Translations under genes and position numbers: made by a program
NCBI RefSeq assembly: GCF_019173455.1
Contig: NZ_JADPQH010000001.1
Location: 744,001-808,000, forward strand
Reading direction: 5' to 3'
DNA: 64,000 nt
Source of the DNA: Nesterenkonia sp. Act20
Lineage (GTDB): Bacteria > Actinomycetota > Actinomycetes > Actinomycetales > Micrococcaceae
Shown here: positions 26,389 through 36,801 of the stretch, piece after piece
Layout: each line of letters opens with the position of its first letter
Numbering within the stretch: position 1 is the stretch's first letter
The notes under the pieces: model-generated
Seen by the model: the letters and a program-made list of their open reading frames with translations, nothing else
Database searches by the model: none
Told to the model about the DNA's origin: nothing

Positions 26389-27468
26389 TCAGTGCCCCTC
26401 CTCGGAGACCGTGTGCCGGCGCCGGGAATCCCAGGACTGCGTGGCGTCGTGGATCTCCCCCACCAGCACCTCCAACACGTCTTCGAGGAAGAGGATCCCC
26501 CGCGTGACCCCCGCCTCGTCGATCACCCGGGCGAGGTGAGATCCGGTGCGCTGCATCTGTGCCAGGCACTGCTCGATCTCATCACCGGTGCTCATATTGC
26601 CCAACGAACGCACCACGGTGACGGGAATCGGATCCTTGGACTGGGTCGCTGGAAGGCTCATCACGTCCTTCAGGTGCACGTATCCGGTGTAGAGGCCATC
26701 CTCCTGCGCCGTCACGAAGCGGGAGAATCCGGTGCGTCCCACCGCCTTCTCCACCTTCCGGGGCGTCACGTCCGTGGGGACGGTCACCACCTCCTGCACG
26801 GGGACCATCACCTCGCCGGCGGTGTAGTCACTGAACTCCATGGCACCGGCGATGATCCCGGCGTCATCGCGCACCGTGCCGCCGCGTTTGGACTCGGCAA
26901 CGATGGACTCCATCTCCTCCAGCGTGAAGGTCGAGACCACTTCGTCCCGCGGCGTCACCCGGAAGGCGCGCAGCACCAGGTTCGCCGCCAGGTTGAGCAG
27001 CCAGATCAGCGGCATCAGCGCCCGGTAGAGGAAGACCATGGGCGGGGCGAGCAGCAGCACGGCGCGGTCCGCCACCGAGACGGCGAAGTTCTTCGGCACC
27101 ATCTCGCCGATGGTCACATGCAGGAAGGAGACCAGAGCCAGCGCGATGATGAAGGCGATCACGCTCGCGACGCCGTAGCTCAGCCCCACCGAGGTCAGCG
27201 GGTCGGTGAGCAGGTGATGGATGGCAGGTTCGGAGACCATCAGGATCAGCAGCGAACACACGGTGATCCCCAGCTGCGCGATCGCCAGCATCTGGGAGAC
27301 ATGCTCCATCGCGTAGATGGCGGTCTTGGCTCGGGACGACCCAGCCTCGGCCCGCGGCTCGATCTGGCTTCTGCGGGCACTCATCACGGCGAACTCGCCG
27401 GCCACGAAGAAGGCGTTGCCTGCCAGCAGCACCACGAGCCACACGATTCCCAGCAGATCGGCGTTCAT
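26389..27468 (-). CDS. CNNM-domain membrane protein with CBS pair
   Basis: A 359-aa member of the HlyC/CorC (CNNM) group. The N-terminal DUF21/CNNM membrane domain has several helices (residues about 1-140; note VASVIAFIIALALVSFLHVTIGEMVPKN), followed by a CBS-domain pair (ESKRGGTVRDDAGI to the C-terminus). Unlike its neighbour it lacks the CorC_HlyC transporter-associated domain after the CBS pair. Relatives are linked to Mg2+ or Co2+ efflux, but substrate cannot be read here. It overlaps the next gene by 4 nt, so the two CNNM proteins are probably partners. Confidence 0.88.
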   Translation of the reverse strand: MNADLLGIVWLVVLLAGNAFFVAGEFAVMSARRSQIEPRAEAGSSRAKTAIYAMEHVSQMLAIAQLGITVCSLLILMVSEPAIHHLLTDPLTSVGLSYGVASVIAFIIALALVSFLHVTIGEMVPKNFAVSVADRAVLLLAPPMVFLYRALMPLIWLLNLAANLVLRAFRVTPRDEVVSTFTLEEMESIVAESKRGGTVRDDAGIIAGAMEFSDYTAGEVMVPVQEVVTVPTDVTPRKVEKAVGRTGFSRFVTAQEDGLYTGYVHLKDVMSLPATQSKDPIPVTVVRSLGNMSTGDEIEQCLAQMQRTGSHLARVIDEAGVTRGILFLEDVLEVLVGEIHDATQSWDSRRRHTVSEEGH

Positions 27469-28865
27469 CGTCGCTCACCTCGCTCCCGGGCGTGGCGGTC
27501 ATGATCCGCACGCTCCTCGGCGAGCTTCTCGGCACGTGCCGCCGCGTGCTCGAGGGCAGCCTGGCGGGCCTCGGGATCAGGGGTGAAGCGCAGCCGGTCG
27601 ATCCGGCGGCCGTCGATGTCGACGACGGCGAGCCTGCCGCCGTCGACCTCCACCTCGTCGCCGAGCCCGGCCACCCGACCCAGGGTGAGCAGCACGAAGC
27701 CTGCGACGGTCTCGTAGGCAGGATGCTCGGGCACGTGGAGCTCAAGAATCTGTGCGTTGATCTCGTCCGGGCGCAGCAGTCCCGGGAAGAACCAGTCCCC
27801 CGAGGCGCTCTGCAGCACTCCGGGAGCGATCCGGTCGTGTTCATCGGCCACTTCGCCGACGATCTCCTCGATCAGGTCCTCCAGCGTGACGACTCCCGAG
27901 GTTCCGCCGTATTCGTCCTCCACAATGGCCACCTGCAGCGAGGCCTCGCGCAGCACGGGCAGCAGCGCGTCGAGGTGGATGGTCTCCGGGACCCGGGTGA
28001 TATCGGACATGACGGTGGCCGCGACCAGACCGTCGCGCTTCTCGCGCGGAACGGCCACGGCCTTCTTCACGTGGGTCACGCCGCGGACGTCGTCCACGGA
28101 GTCCCCCAGGACCGGGAAGCGAGAGAAGCCGGTGCGCCGAGCCAGATCGATCAGCGCCTCCAGCGAGGATGCGGCCTCGATGCTGGCCATCCGCGGCCGC
28201 GGGGTCATCACATCGGCGGCGGTCTGATCCGAGAAGCGCAGGGTGCGGTCGAGGAAGGTCGCGGTGCCCTCCTCGAGGGTGCCCAGCATCGCTGAACGCC
28301 GCACCATGGAGGAAAGCTCTTCCGGGGTGCGTGCGCCGGAGAGCTCTTCCTTGACCTCGAGGCCGAACCGGTGCAGGACCTTGTTGGAGAAGCCGTTGAG
28401 CACGATGATCAGCGGCTTGAAAAGGGCGGTGAAGAACAGCTGCGGTCTCGCCAGCGTGCGGGCCACAGGGTAGGCCTCGGCGATGGCGAGGTTCTTCGGG
28501 ACCAGCTCGCCGAGGAGCATCGTGACGATGGTGGCTATGATCAGCGCAAGGGTGAGCGAGACTGCGGACAGGGCCGCGCCGGAGACCCCGAGGCCCTGCA
28601 GCGGCACGGTGAGCAGCACGCCCAGCGCCGGTTCGGCGACATAGCCGGTGAGCAGAGTGGTCAGTGTGATGCCCAGCTGACACGAGGAGAGCTGGGTGGA
28701 GAGCGACTTCAAGCACCGCATCACCGCCGGTGCCCGCTTGTCTCCGCGGTCGATGGCCTGCTGGACGGTGGACTGGTCCAGGGCGACCAGCGAGAACTCG
28801 ACGGCGACGAAGAAGCCGGTGCCGAGGATCAGCAGGAAGCCGACGCCGAGAAGCAGCAGTTCCAC
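27465..28865 (-). CDS. HlyC/CorC family transporter with CBS pair
   Basis: A 466-aa membrane protein. The CNNM domain (about residues 1-190) includes the conserved helix segment ending in MLLGELVPKNLAIAEAYPVA. A CBS pair follows (about 205-335; VMTPRPRMASIEAASS and the EDEYGGTSGVVTLEDLIEEIVGEV ending), then the CorC_HlyC domain with ADEHDR, DEINAQILELHVPEHPAYETVAGFVL. Such proteins are proposed Mg2+/Co2+ exporters (family knowledge). The GTG start at 28865 immediately follows the stop of a 40-codon leader ORF, so its translation may depend on that leader. Confidence 0.9.
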   Translation of the reverse strand: MELLLLGVGFLLILGTGFFVAVEFSLVALDQSTVQQAIDRGDKRAPAVMRCLKSLSTQLSSCQLGITLTTLLTGYVAEPALGVLLTVPLQGLGVSGAALSAVSLTLALIIATIVTMLLGELVPKNLAIAEAYPVARTLARPQLFFTALFKPLIIVLNGFSNKVLHRFGLEVKEELSGARTPEELSSMVRRSAMLGTLEEGTATFLDRTLRFSDQTAADVMTPRPRMASIEAASSLEALIDLARRTGFSRFPVLGDSVDDVRGVTHVKKAVAVPREKRDGLVAATVMSDITRVPETIHLDALLPVLREASLQVAIVEDEYGGTSGVVTLEDLIEEIVGEVADEHDRIAPGVLQSASGDWFFPGLLRPDEINAQILELHVPEHPAYETVAGFVLLTLGRVAGLGDEVEVDGGRLAVVDIDGRRIDRLRFTPDPEARQAALEHAAARAEKLAEERADHDRHARERGERR

Positions 28866-28988
28866 TTAGGGCTGCCACCTCCGGTCGGCGGCGGAGGTCC
28901 CCGGGTCAGGGGCGCCGCAGACGGCGGTGCCCCGGGTGGCGCTCATGCGGGGGCAGATGCGGCGGAAGCGAGGTTGTCGGTACTCCAT
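28866..28988 (-). CDS. Possible leader peptide (uORF) of the CorC gene
   Basis: A 40-codon ORF starting ATG 28988 (MEYRQPRFRRICPRM at its N-terminus) ends with TAA directly before the CorC GTG. A -10-like TAAGAT lies about 10 nt before the ATG, which would make the mRNA leaderless and start at this ORF. The peptide is rich in Arg and Pro. Pro-rich leader peptides control Mg2+ transporter genes in enterobacteria (mgtL); a similar role here is speculation. It may also be only a chance frame in high-GC DNA. Confidence 0.4.
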   Translation of the reverse strand: MEYRQPRFRRICPRMSATRGTAVCGAPDPGTSAADRRWQP

Positions 28989-29012
28989 GAGGACTCAGAT
29001 CTTACCGGGTTC

Positions 29013-30503
<1,491 letters not shown>

Positions 30504-30681
30504 TCAGGTGTTGGGGAAGCGCGCGGAACGATCATGTCTCCGGCAGAAGCGACCCCTGACACGATACCGTGGCCGGTGGCGGCACGGTGCACAAAGTCAC
30601 TATGCTTGGACGAGGTGAAGATTCGAGAGCACGATGCGGTGCCGAATAACTACACAACACAATGGAAGAGGCGTATCCACA

Positions 30682-33600
30682 GTGCCAGAGCTAACGTCCA
30701 GCCGTCTTGCCGAGGAGTTCCCGGGAAACGAATGGTTGGTCGCCGACATATACGACAAGTTCAAGGACGATCCCGAGTCGGTGGATCGCAAATGGGCTGA
30801 GATATTCCGCCAGCTCGAAGGCGAGGGGGATTCTTCATCGGCTGGCTCCAAGACCTCCTCCGGCTCTGACGATTCCGGCTCCTCGGACTCGGGCTCCGCT
30901 GCCTCGGAATCCCAGCAGTCCACGTCGACGCCCTCGAAGTCCGAACCCGCGAAGTCCACCCCGTCGTCCGACAATGGCGCGACCAGCTCAGGTGAGAAGA
31001 ACGGGTCTGCGTCTCGCGCCTCCGCGGACTCCACCCCGAACGCGGGCAACCAGCGCGAGTCCCGGGCGGAATCGACTCCCGCCACGGCCAAGCCCGCCGA
31101 GCCGGAGAGCGCGCAGAAGCCCAGTGCCGAGAAGACCACCTCCTCCACGCAGAACAAGCCGGTTGCCCCTCGCAAGCCGACGACGAAGAAGTCCGAAGGC
31201 TCCTCCAACACGCCGATCCCCTCGGAGCCCTCCTCCGCCAAGGCCGAGTCCGAGCAGTCCGAGAAAGAGGACAAGGTCACCCCGCTGAAGGGGATCTCCA
31301 AGGCCATCGCCGCCAATATGGACGCCTCGCTGACCGTCCCGACCGCCACCACAGTGCGCGCCGTGCCGGCGAAGCTGCTCATCGACAACCGCACCGTGAT
31401 CAACAATCACCTCAAACGGACCCGTGGCGGCAAGGTCTCCTACACCCACCTGATCGGCTATGCGCTGCTCAAGGCGCTGCGCGCCCACCCGTCGATGAAC
31501 GTCACCTATGACGTGAAGGACAACAAGCCGGTGGCGATCCAGCCGGCGCACGTGAACTTCGGCCTGGCCATCGACATGCCGCGTCCTGACGGAACCCGCG
31601 CACTGGTGGTCCCGAACATGAAGGCCGCCGAGGAGATGAGCTTCACCGACTTCTGGGGCGCCTACGACGACGTCGTCAAGCGGGCCCGGGACAACAAGCT
31701 CACCCCCGCGGACTATGCCGGCACCACCGTCTCACTGACCAACCCCGGCGGCATCGGCACCGTGCACTCGGTGCCGCGCCTGTCCAAGGGCCAGGCCGTC
31801 ATCGTCGGCGTCGGCGCGCTGGAATACCCCGCCGAGTTCCAGGGCGCCTCGGAGAAGACGCTGAACAGCCTCGCGGTCTCCAAGGTCATCACTCTGACCT
31901 CGACCTATGACCACCGCGTGATCCAGGGCGCCGGCTCGGGCGAGTTCCTCAAGACCATCCACGAGTACCTGCTCGGCAAGGACGGCTTCTACGAGGAGAT
32001 CTTCGAGGCGCTGCGCATCCCCTACGAGCCGATCCACTGGTCCGCCGATATCCAGGTCAATCCTGAGGACCAGATCAACAAGGTCGCGCGCATCCAGCAG
32101 CTGATCCACTCCTACCGGGTGCGCGGTCACCTGATGGCCTCTGTGGACCCGCTGGAATACCAGATGCGCAGCCACCCGGACCTCGACATCGAGTCGCACG
32201 GCCTGACCCTCTGGGACCTGGACCGCGAATGGCCCACCGGAGGGTTCGGCGGCAGCTCGATGCTTCCGCTGCGCAACATCCTCGGCGTGCTGCGCGACAC
32301 CTACTGCCGCAGCACCGGCGTCGAATACATGCACATCCAGTCCCCCGAGGAACGCCAATGGTTCCAGGACGAGATCGAGCACCCCTACGAGAAGCCCACG
32401 CGTGACGAACAGTTCCGGATCCTGGGCCGGCTCAACGCGGCCGAAGCCTTCGAGACCTTCCTGCAGACCAAGTTCGTGGGCCAGAAGCGCTTCTCCCTCG
32501 AGGGCGGCGAGTCGCTGATCCCGTTGCTCGACACGATCCTCTCCGAGGCCGCCGATGAGGGACTGGACGAGGTCGCCATCGGCATGGCCCACCGCGGCCG
32601 CATCAACGTGCTGACCAACATCGCCGGCAAGACCCACGCTCAGGTCTTCCGCGAGTTCGAGGGGCGCGAGGCCGGGTCGGTGACCGGTTCCGGCGACGTG
32701 AAGTATCACCTCGGCACCCGCGGGTCCTTCACCTCGGACCGGGGCAACTCCACCAGCGTCTACCTGGCGGCGAACCCCTCCCACCTCGAAGCGGTGAACC
32801 CCGTGCTCGAGGGCATCGTCCGGGCCATGCAGGACCGGATCAATCAGGGCGCGGACGCCCTGAACTCGTTCTCCGTGATGCCGCTGCTGGTGCACGGCGA
32901 TGCAGCATTCGCCGGACAGGGCGTGGTCGCAGAGACGCTGAACATGTCGCAGCTGCGCGGCTACCGCACCGGCGGCACGGTGCACGTGGTGGTCAACAAC
33001 CAGGTCGGCTTCACGACAGCACCCTCGGCGGCGCGGTCGATGACCTACTCCACCGATATGGCCAAGGCCATCCAGGCGCCGGTCTTCCACGTCAACGCCG
33101 ATGACCCGGAGTCGGTGGCCCGCGTGGCTCAGCTGTCCTTCCGCTACCGTCAGCGGTTCAACAAGGACGTCGTGATCGACCTGGTCTGCTACCGCCGGCG
33201 CGGGCACAACGAGGGCGACGACCCGTCGATGACTCAGCCAAAGATGTACAACCTGGTCGAGGCCAAGCGCACCACGCGCCGGCTCTACACCGAGGCTCTG
33301 GTCGGACGCGGAGACATCACCCAGGAAGAGGCCGATCAGGCGCTGCGGGACTTCCGCCAGCGGCTGGAGCGAGTCTTCACCGAGACCCACGCCGCCCAGA
33401 CCCAACCGATCTCCACAGCGAACACCTCGGACTCCGAGACCAGGGGAATGGCCCCGATGGCTTCCCAGGAGGAGACCAGCACACCAGACCGCGAGGCCAC
33501 GGACACTGCCATCAGCGAGGATTCGCTGGCACACATCGGCGAGGTCCACACCAACATCCCGGAGAGCTTCACGCCGCATCCGAAGCTGAAGTCCCTGCTG

Positions 33601-34662
33601 GAGAAGCGCGCAAAGATGGCGCGCGAGGGCGGCATCGACTGGGGCTTCGCCGAGATCGCGGCCTTCGGCTCGCTGCTCATGGAAGGCACCGAGGTTCGAC
33701 TGGCCGGCCAGGACTCGCGCCGCGGCACCTTTGTGCAGCGTCATGCGGTGTTCCATGATCGGGTCAACGGTGATGAGTGGTACCCGCTGAAGAACCTGAC
33801 CGAGGATCAGGCCAGGTTCTTCATCTACGACTCGCTGCTCTCCGAGTACGGGGCGCTGGGCTTCGAATACGGCTATTCCGTGGAGAATCCCCATGCGCTG
33901 GTCCTCTGGGAGGCCCAGTTCGGCGACTTCGTCAATGGTGCGCAGATCATCATCGATGAGTTCATCGCCACGGCCGAGCAGAAGTGGGGGCAGAAGTCCT
34001 CCGTGGTGATGCTGCTGCCGCACGGCTATGAGGGACAGGGCCCGGATCACTCCTCAGGGCGTCCCGAGCGCTTCCTGCAGCTCTGCGCCGAGGACAACAT
34101 GACCGTGGTGCTGCCCTCCTCGGGAGCGAACTACTTCCACCTTCTGCGCCGCCAGGCGGTGGCGCGACCGCGCCGCCCGCTCATCGTCTTCTCGCCGAAG
34201 CAGCTGCTGCGGCTCAAGGCAGCGGCCAACTCGGTGGAGGACTTCACCACCGGCACCTTCCAGGAGGTCATCGGCGATCACGAGGTGGACGCCTCCAAGG
34301 TCAAGCGTGTGCTGATCGTCTCGGGCCGGCTCTACTATGACCTCGTCGCCACCCGGGCGAAGCATAAGGATGAGACCACCGCGATCGTGCGGCTCGAGCA
34401 GCTCTACCCGATGCCGGTGGAGGAGCTGCAGGCGGAGCTGGATCGCTTCACCTCAGCCGAGGAGTTCGTCTACGCACAGGACGAGCCGATCAACCAGGGA
34501 CCCTGGCCGTTCCTGGGGCTGAACCTGCAGCCACGTCTCACGCAGGACCTCAAGCTGGTCTCCCGCGCAGAGTCGGCCGCCACCTCCGTGGGGCAGGCCA
34601 AGCGGCATGCCAAGGAGCTGGAGGGCCTGCTCAGCAAGGCTTTCCCGCACCTGGACCTGTGA
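30682..34662 (+). CDS. kgd: Multifunctional 2-oxoglutarate dehydrogenase E1/E2 subunit (Kgd/OdhA)
   Basis: A 1326-aa fused enzyme of the TCA cycle found in Actinobacteria. The N-terminal OGDH segment (FPGNEWLVADIYDKFKDDPESVDRKW) is followed by a Ser/Thr/Pro-rich linker of roughly 150 residues, an E2 succinyltransferase catalytic domain without lipoyl domain (about 195-430, ending TSTYDHRVIQGAGSGEFL with the catalytic His), and the thiamine-dependent E1 part (GMAHRGRINVLTNIAGKTH, RRRGHNEGDDPSMTQP, and LPHGYEGQGPDHSSGR). I chose GTG 30682, 10 nt after GGAAGAGG. In corynebacteria and mycobacteria the activity is inhibited by the FHA protein OdhI/GarA; none lies in this window. Confidence 0.95.
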   Translation: MPELTSSRLAEEFPGNEWLVADIYDKFKDDPESVDRKWAEIFRQLEGEGDSSSAGSKTSSGSDDSGSSDSGSAASESQQSTSTPSKSEPAKSTPSSDNGATSSGEKNGSASRASADSTPNAGNQRESRAESTPATAKPAEPESAQKPSAEKTTSSTQNKPVAPRKPTTKKSEGSSNTPIPSEPSSAKAESEQSEKEDKVTPLKGISKAIAANMDASLTVPTATTVRAVPAKLLIDNRTVINNHLKRTRGGKVSYTHLIGYALLKALRAHPSMNVTYDVKDNKPVAIQPAHVNFGLAIDMPRPDGTRALVVPNMKAAEEMSFTDFWGAYDDVVKRARDNKLTPADYAGTTVSLTNPGGIGTVHSVPRLSKGQAVIVGVGALEYPAEFQGASEKTLNSLAVSKVITLTSTYDHRVIQGAGSGEFLKTIHEYLLGKDGFYEEIFEALRIPYEPIHWSADIQVNPEDQINKVARIQQLIHSYRVRGHLMASVDPLEYQMRSHPDLDIESHGLTLWDLDREWPTGGFGGSSMLPLRNILGVLRDTYCRSTGVEYMHIQSPEERQWFQDEIEHPYEKPTRDEQFRILGRLNAAEAFETFLQTKFVGQKRFSLEGGESLIPLLDTILSEAADEGLDEVAIGMAHRGRINVLTNIAGKTHAQVFREFEGREAGSVTGSGDVKYHLGTRGSFTSDRGNSTSVYLAANPSHLEAVNPVLEGIVRAMQDRINQGADALNSFSVMPLLVHGDAAFAGQGVVAETLNMSQLRGYRTGGTVHVVVNNQVGFTTAPSAARSMTYSTDMAKAIQAPVFHVNADDPESVARVAQLSFRYRQRFNKDVVIDLVCYRRRGHNEGDDPSMTQPKMYNLVEAKRTTRRLYTEALVGRGDITQEEADQALRDFRQRLERVFTETHAAQTQPISTANTSDSETRGMAPMASQEETSTPDREATDTAISEDSLAHIGEVHTNIPESFTPHPKLKSLLEKRAKMAREGGIDWGFAEIAAFGSLLMEGTEVRLAGQDSRRGTFVQRHAVFHDRVNGDEWYPLKNLTEDQARFFIYDSLLSEYGALGFEYGYSVENPHALVLWEAQFGDFVNGAQIIIDEFIATAEQKWGQKSSVVMLLPHGYEGQGPDHSSGRPERFLQLCAEDNMTVVLPSSGANYFHLLRRQAVARPRRPLIVFSPKQLLRLKAAANSVEDFTTGTFQEVIGDHEVDASKVKRVLIVSGRLYYDLVATRAKHKDETTAIVRLEQLYPMPVEELQAELDRFTSAEEFVYAQDEPINQGPWPFLGLNLQPRLTQDLKLVSRAESAATSVGQAKRHAKELEGLLSKAFPHLDL

Positions 34663-34666
34663 CCTG

Positions 34667-35320
34667 ATGGAAGAGACCACTCAAGATCTTCGTTCCTCCG
34701 TGATCGGCCCGCGCCGTCATCTGCGGATCGTCGCCCTCGGCGATGAGCTGCTGACCGGGATCGGTGACCCCCGAGCGCTGGGGTGGATCGGCCGAGTCAT
34801 CTCCAAGACCCCGATCGAAGGCATCGCGCTGGAGCACTATGTCCTCGCGATGCCCGGGGAGGGCACCGAGGCACTCTCGGAGCGCTGGCAGCAGGAGACG
34901 CTGGCTCGCTTCGAGGCGAGCGCCCCCGAGCCGCCGGAACGCCATCTGGTGGTCGCGCTGAACGACAAGGACCTCCACAGCGCGACCTCCTCGGCGCGGT
35001 CGCGGCTGAACCTGGCCAATATCCTGGACCGCGCGTCCCAGGAGGGCATTCGGTGCCTGGTGATCGGTCCGGTGCCCACTCTGGACAGCGAGCGGAACCA
35101 ACGGATCTCGGAGCTGAACGCCGCCTACAGGGACGTGGCCTCCCGCCGTTCTCATGTCTACGTGGACGCGTACACGCCCCTGGTCAGCCATGAGCAGTGG
35201 CGCAGCGATCTGGCCGCCAATGGCGGACTTCCAGGACAGGCAGGGTACGGGCTGATGGCCTGGCTTGTTCTTCATCGCGGCTGGTATCAGTGGTTAGGGC
35301 TCCAAGAGCCGGTGGCTTAG
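34667..35320 (+). CDS. SGNH/GDSL-type hydrolase
   Basis: A 217-aa protein with the block I motif ALGDELLTGIGDP (GDxL in place of GDSL, with Glu where the catalytic Ser is usual), a block III-like ALNDKDL, and a C-terminal block without an obvious DxxH. The order fits the SGNH lipase fold but the nucleophilic Ser appears to be replaced, so catalytic activity is doubtful. The ATG lies 4 nt after the kgd stop, so it is probably translated from the same mRNA. No signal peptide is seen. Confidence 0.7.
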   Translation: MEETTQDLRSSVIGPRRHLRIVALGDELLTGIGDPRALGWIGRVISKTPIEGIALEHYVLAMPGEGTEALSERWQQETLARFEASAPEPPERHLVVALNDKDLHSATSSARSRLNLANILDRASQEGIRCLVIGPVPTLDSERNQRISELNAAYRDVASRRSHVYVDAYTPLVSHEQWRSDLAANGGLPGQAGYGLMAWLVLHRGWYQWLGLQEPVA

Positions 35321-35351
35321 AATGAGCTTCAGCCGACGAAAGGAGTTCATC

Positions 35352-35426
35352 ATGAGCAAGCGTGGACGTAAGCGCAGCGCACGTCGCAAGAAGAACGCGA
35401 ACCACGGCAAGCGCCCCAACTCCTGA
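35352..35426 (+). CDS. 50S ribosomal protein bL37
   Basis: A 24-codon gene with a strong ribosome binding site (AAAGGAG, 6 nt before ATG 35352). The peptide starts MSKRGRKRSARRKKN and ends ANHGKRPNS. This Lys/Arg-rich sequence matches bL37, a very small ribosomal protein found by cryo-EM in mycobacterial 50S subunits and conserved in Actinobacteria (established knowledge; the similarity is from memory). A terminator follows 50 bp later. It is easily overlooked because of its size. Confidence 0.88.
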   Translation: MSKRGRKRSARRKKNANHGKRPNS

Positions 35427-35475
35427 TCTCAGGAGGACCGAGGCCTTGTCGCAGTCGCCGCGACAGCGCACAAGC

Positions 35476-35514
35476 AAAGAACCCCCTGCAGAGATTCTCT
35501 GCAGGGGGTTCTTT
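35476..35514 (+). terminator. Intrinsic terminator after the bL37 gene
   Basis: AAAGAACCCCCTGCAGAGA pairs perfectly with the following complement around one central T, giving a long stem with a small effective loop and a T-rich 3' side. It can also serve the convergent rsrA gene on the minus strand. Confidence 0.85.
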
Positions 35515-35596
35515 CATGTTCTGCGGTTCTTCTACGGATCATCTGCCGCTCCCCGGCGGACCGGGCCACGAGCCAGGACGGCGCCCGCTCAACAGG

Positions 35597-35938
35597 TCAG
35601 CGGTATTCCTCGTCCTGACCGTGTCCTGCCTCGACACGGATCTGGCTGATCCGTTCCAGGATGGTCACCTTCAGCGTCTCGGGGGCGCGCTCTGCGCAGG
35701 AGCGCCGCACGACCGTCCGGATGATGCATTCCAGGTCATAGTCTTTGGCGCACTCGGGGCAGGCCTGAAGGTGCGCCTCCACCTCGCCGATGTCTTCGCG
35801 GCTGAGCGCGCCGTCGGCGTACTCATAGATGCGCTCCATCCGGACCTGAGTCTCGGTGCAGTCGCCGTCCTTGCAGTTCTCATCGAGCCACTTGCCGGGG
35901 CTCACGCCTGCGGCGGAGCTGAGATCGGGATCATTCAT
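35597..35938 (-). CDS. rsrA: Mycothiol-system anti-sigma-R factor
   Basis: A 113-aa zinc-binding anti-sigma factor. The ZAS signature is HLQACPEC (H56, C60, C63), with further Cys at 22 and 27 in the N-terminal part and at 71 and 80. In Streptomyces RsrA binds SigR when reduced and releases it when a disulfide replaces zinc. The ATG overlaps the sigR stop codon (ATGA), so the pair is translationally coupled, as usual for this system. The basic/acidic tail after residue 95 is probably flexible. Confidence 0.9.
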   Translation of the reverse strand: MNDPDLSSAAGVSPGKWLDENCKDGDCTETQVRMERIYEYADGALSREDIGEVEAHLQACPECAKDYDLECIIRTVVRRSCAERAPETLKVTILERISQIRVEAGHGQDEEYR

Positions 35939-36582
35939 TTCTTGGCCTCCTGCTTCTTGAAGCCACGTTCACGGGCATAGTCGTGCAACAGTTCGCGCAG
36001 CAGCTTTCTGCCCCGGTGAAGTCGTGACATCACGGTGCCGATGGGGATGTTCAGGATCTCGGCGATCTCCTTATAGGCAAAGCCTTCAACATCGGAGAAG
36101 TACACCGCCAGACGGAACTCCTCGGGTATCTGCTGCAACGCATCCTTCACGTCTGAATCGGGAAGATGATCGAGAGCCTCCGCCTCGGCAGAGCGGAGTC
36201 CGGAGGAGGTGTGCTCAGCTGCCTGAGCCATCTGCCAATCCTCCACAGTGTCCGTGTTGGCCTGCAGGGGCTGGCGCTGCTTCTTGCGATAGATGTTGAT
36301 GTAGGTGTTCGTGAGGATCCGGTACAGCCAGGCTTTGAGATTCGTCCCGGGCTTGTACTGGTGAAACGCCGAGTACGCCTTGGTATAGGCCTCTTGGACG
36401 AGGTCTTCGGCGTCCTGCGGATTTCGTGTCATCCGCATGGCAGCGGAGTAGAGCTGATCCACGTACTGCAGAGCCTCGCTCTCGAAACGTACGCGACGCT
36501 GCTGTTCGGTCTCTTCGGCGACGACGACGCTGCTCGAGTCGGTGCTCTTCGAGTCAGGGGCGGTGGCTGCAGGCTTTTCCAT
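35935..36582 (-). CDS. sigR: RNA polymerase sigma factor SigR (ECF)
   Basis: An ECF sigma factor for thiol-oxidative stress. Region 2 contains [57 protein letters not shown], and region 4 contains [45 protein letters not shown] give the start as ATG 36582 (215 aa); the frame is open upstream to 36762 and an in-frame ATG at 36675 lies only a few nt after the predicted start of the SigR-dependent transcript, so a longer, unstable or leaderless form (246 aa) is possible. Streptomyces SigR also has two forms from two promoters. Regulated by RsrA and by itself. Confidence 0.92.
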   Translation of the reverse strand: MEKPAATAPDSKSTDSSSVVVAEETEQQRRVRFESEALQYVDQLYSAAMRMTRNPQDAEDLVQEAYTKAYSAFHQYKPGTNLKAWLYRILTNTYINIYRKKQRQPLQANTDTVEDWQMAQAAEHTSSGLRSAEAEALDHLPDSDVKDALQQIPEEFRLAVYFSDVEGFAYKEIAEILNIPIGTVMSRLHRGRKLLRELLHDYARERGFKKQEAKK

Positions 36583-36684
36583 CACCGCTGAGTCTACTCG
36601 CAGAGCGACCACTGGGCGTTGCCGGACCTCGCCAGTGGCGCTGGTGCGGCGTGGAGTCAGTGTCGTCGGCGTCATACCCAGGAC

Positions 36685-36710
36685 AACGACGACGCCGGGC
36701 TTCGCATTCC
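36685..36710 (-). promoter_or_regulatory. SigR-dependent promoter of the sigR-rsrA operon
   Basis: On the minus strand GGAAT (36710-36706) is followed by exactly 18 bp and GTT (36687-36685), the consensus defined for SigR and its orthologue SigH in Actinobacteria (GGAAT-N18-GTT). It sits about 100 bp before ATG 36582, so sigR probably amplifies its own expression. Confidence 0.8.
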
Positions 36711-36801
36711 TGGCTCGTGCCGCTGATTCCCGTCCCGGGCCGGATTGGGTAGATTGGACCACGGACGATGCTTCAGCGCCACACTCCTACAGGAGGACAC
36801 T

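Noticed and set aside
28866-29012. M-box or Mn riboswitch before the CorC gene
   Set aside because: No conserved blocks of either riboswitch are recognisable; the leader instead is open as a short ORF.
31732-34050. 772-codon minus-strand frame opposite kgd
   Set aside because: Antisense shadow of a clear E1/E2 enzyme; composition Gly/His/Val/Arg-rich and without family.
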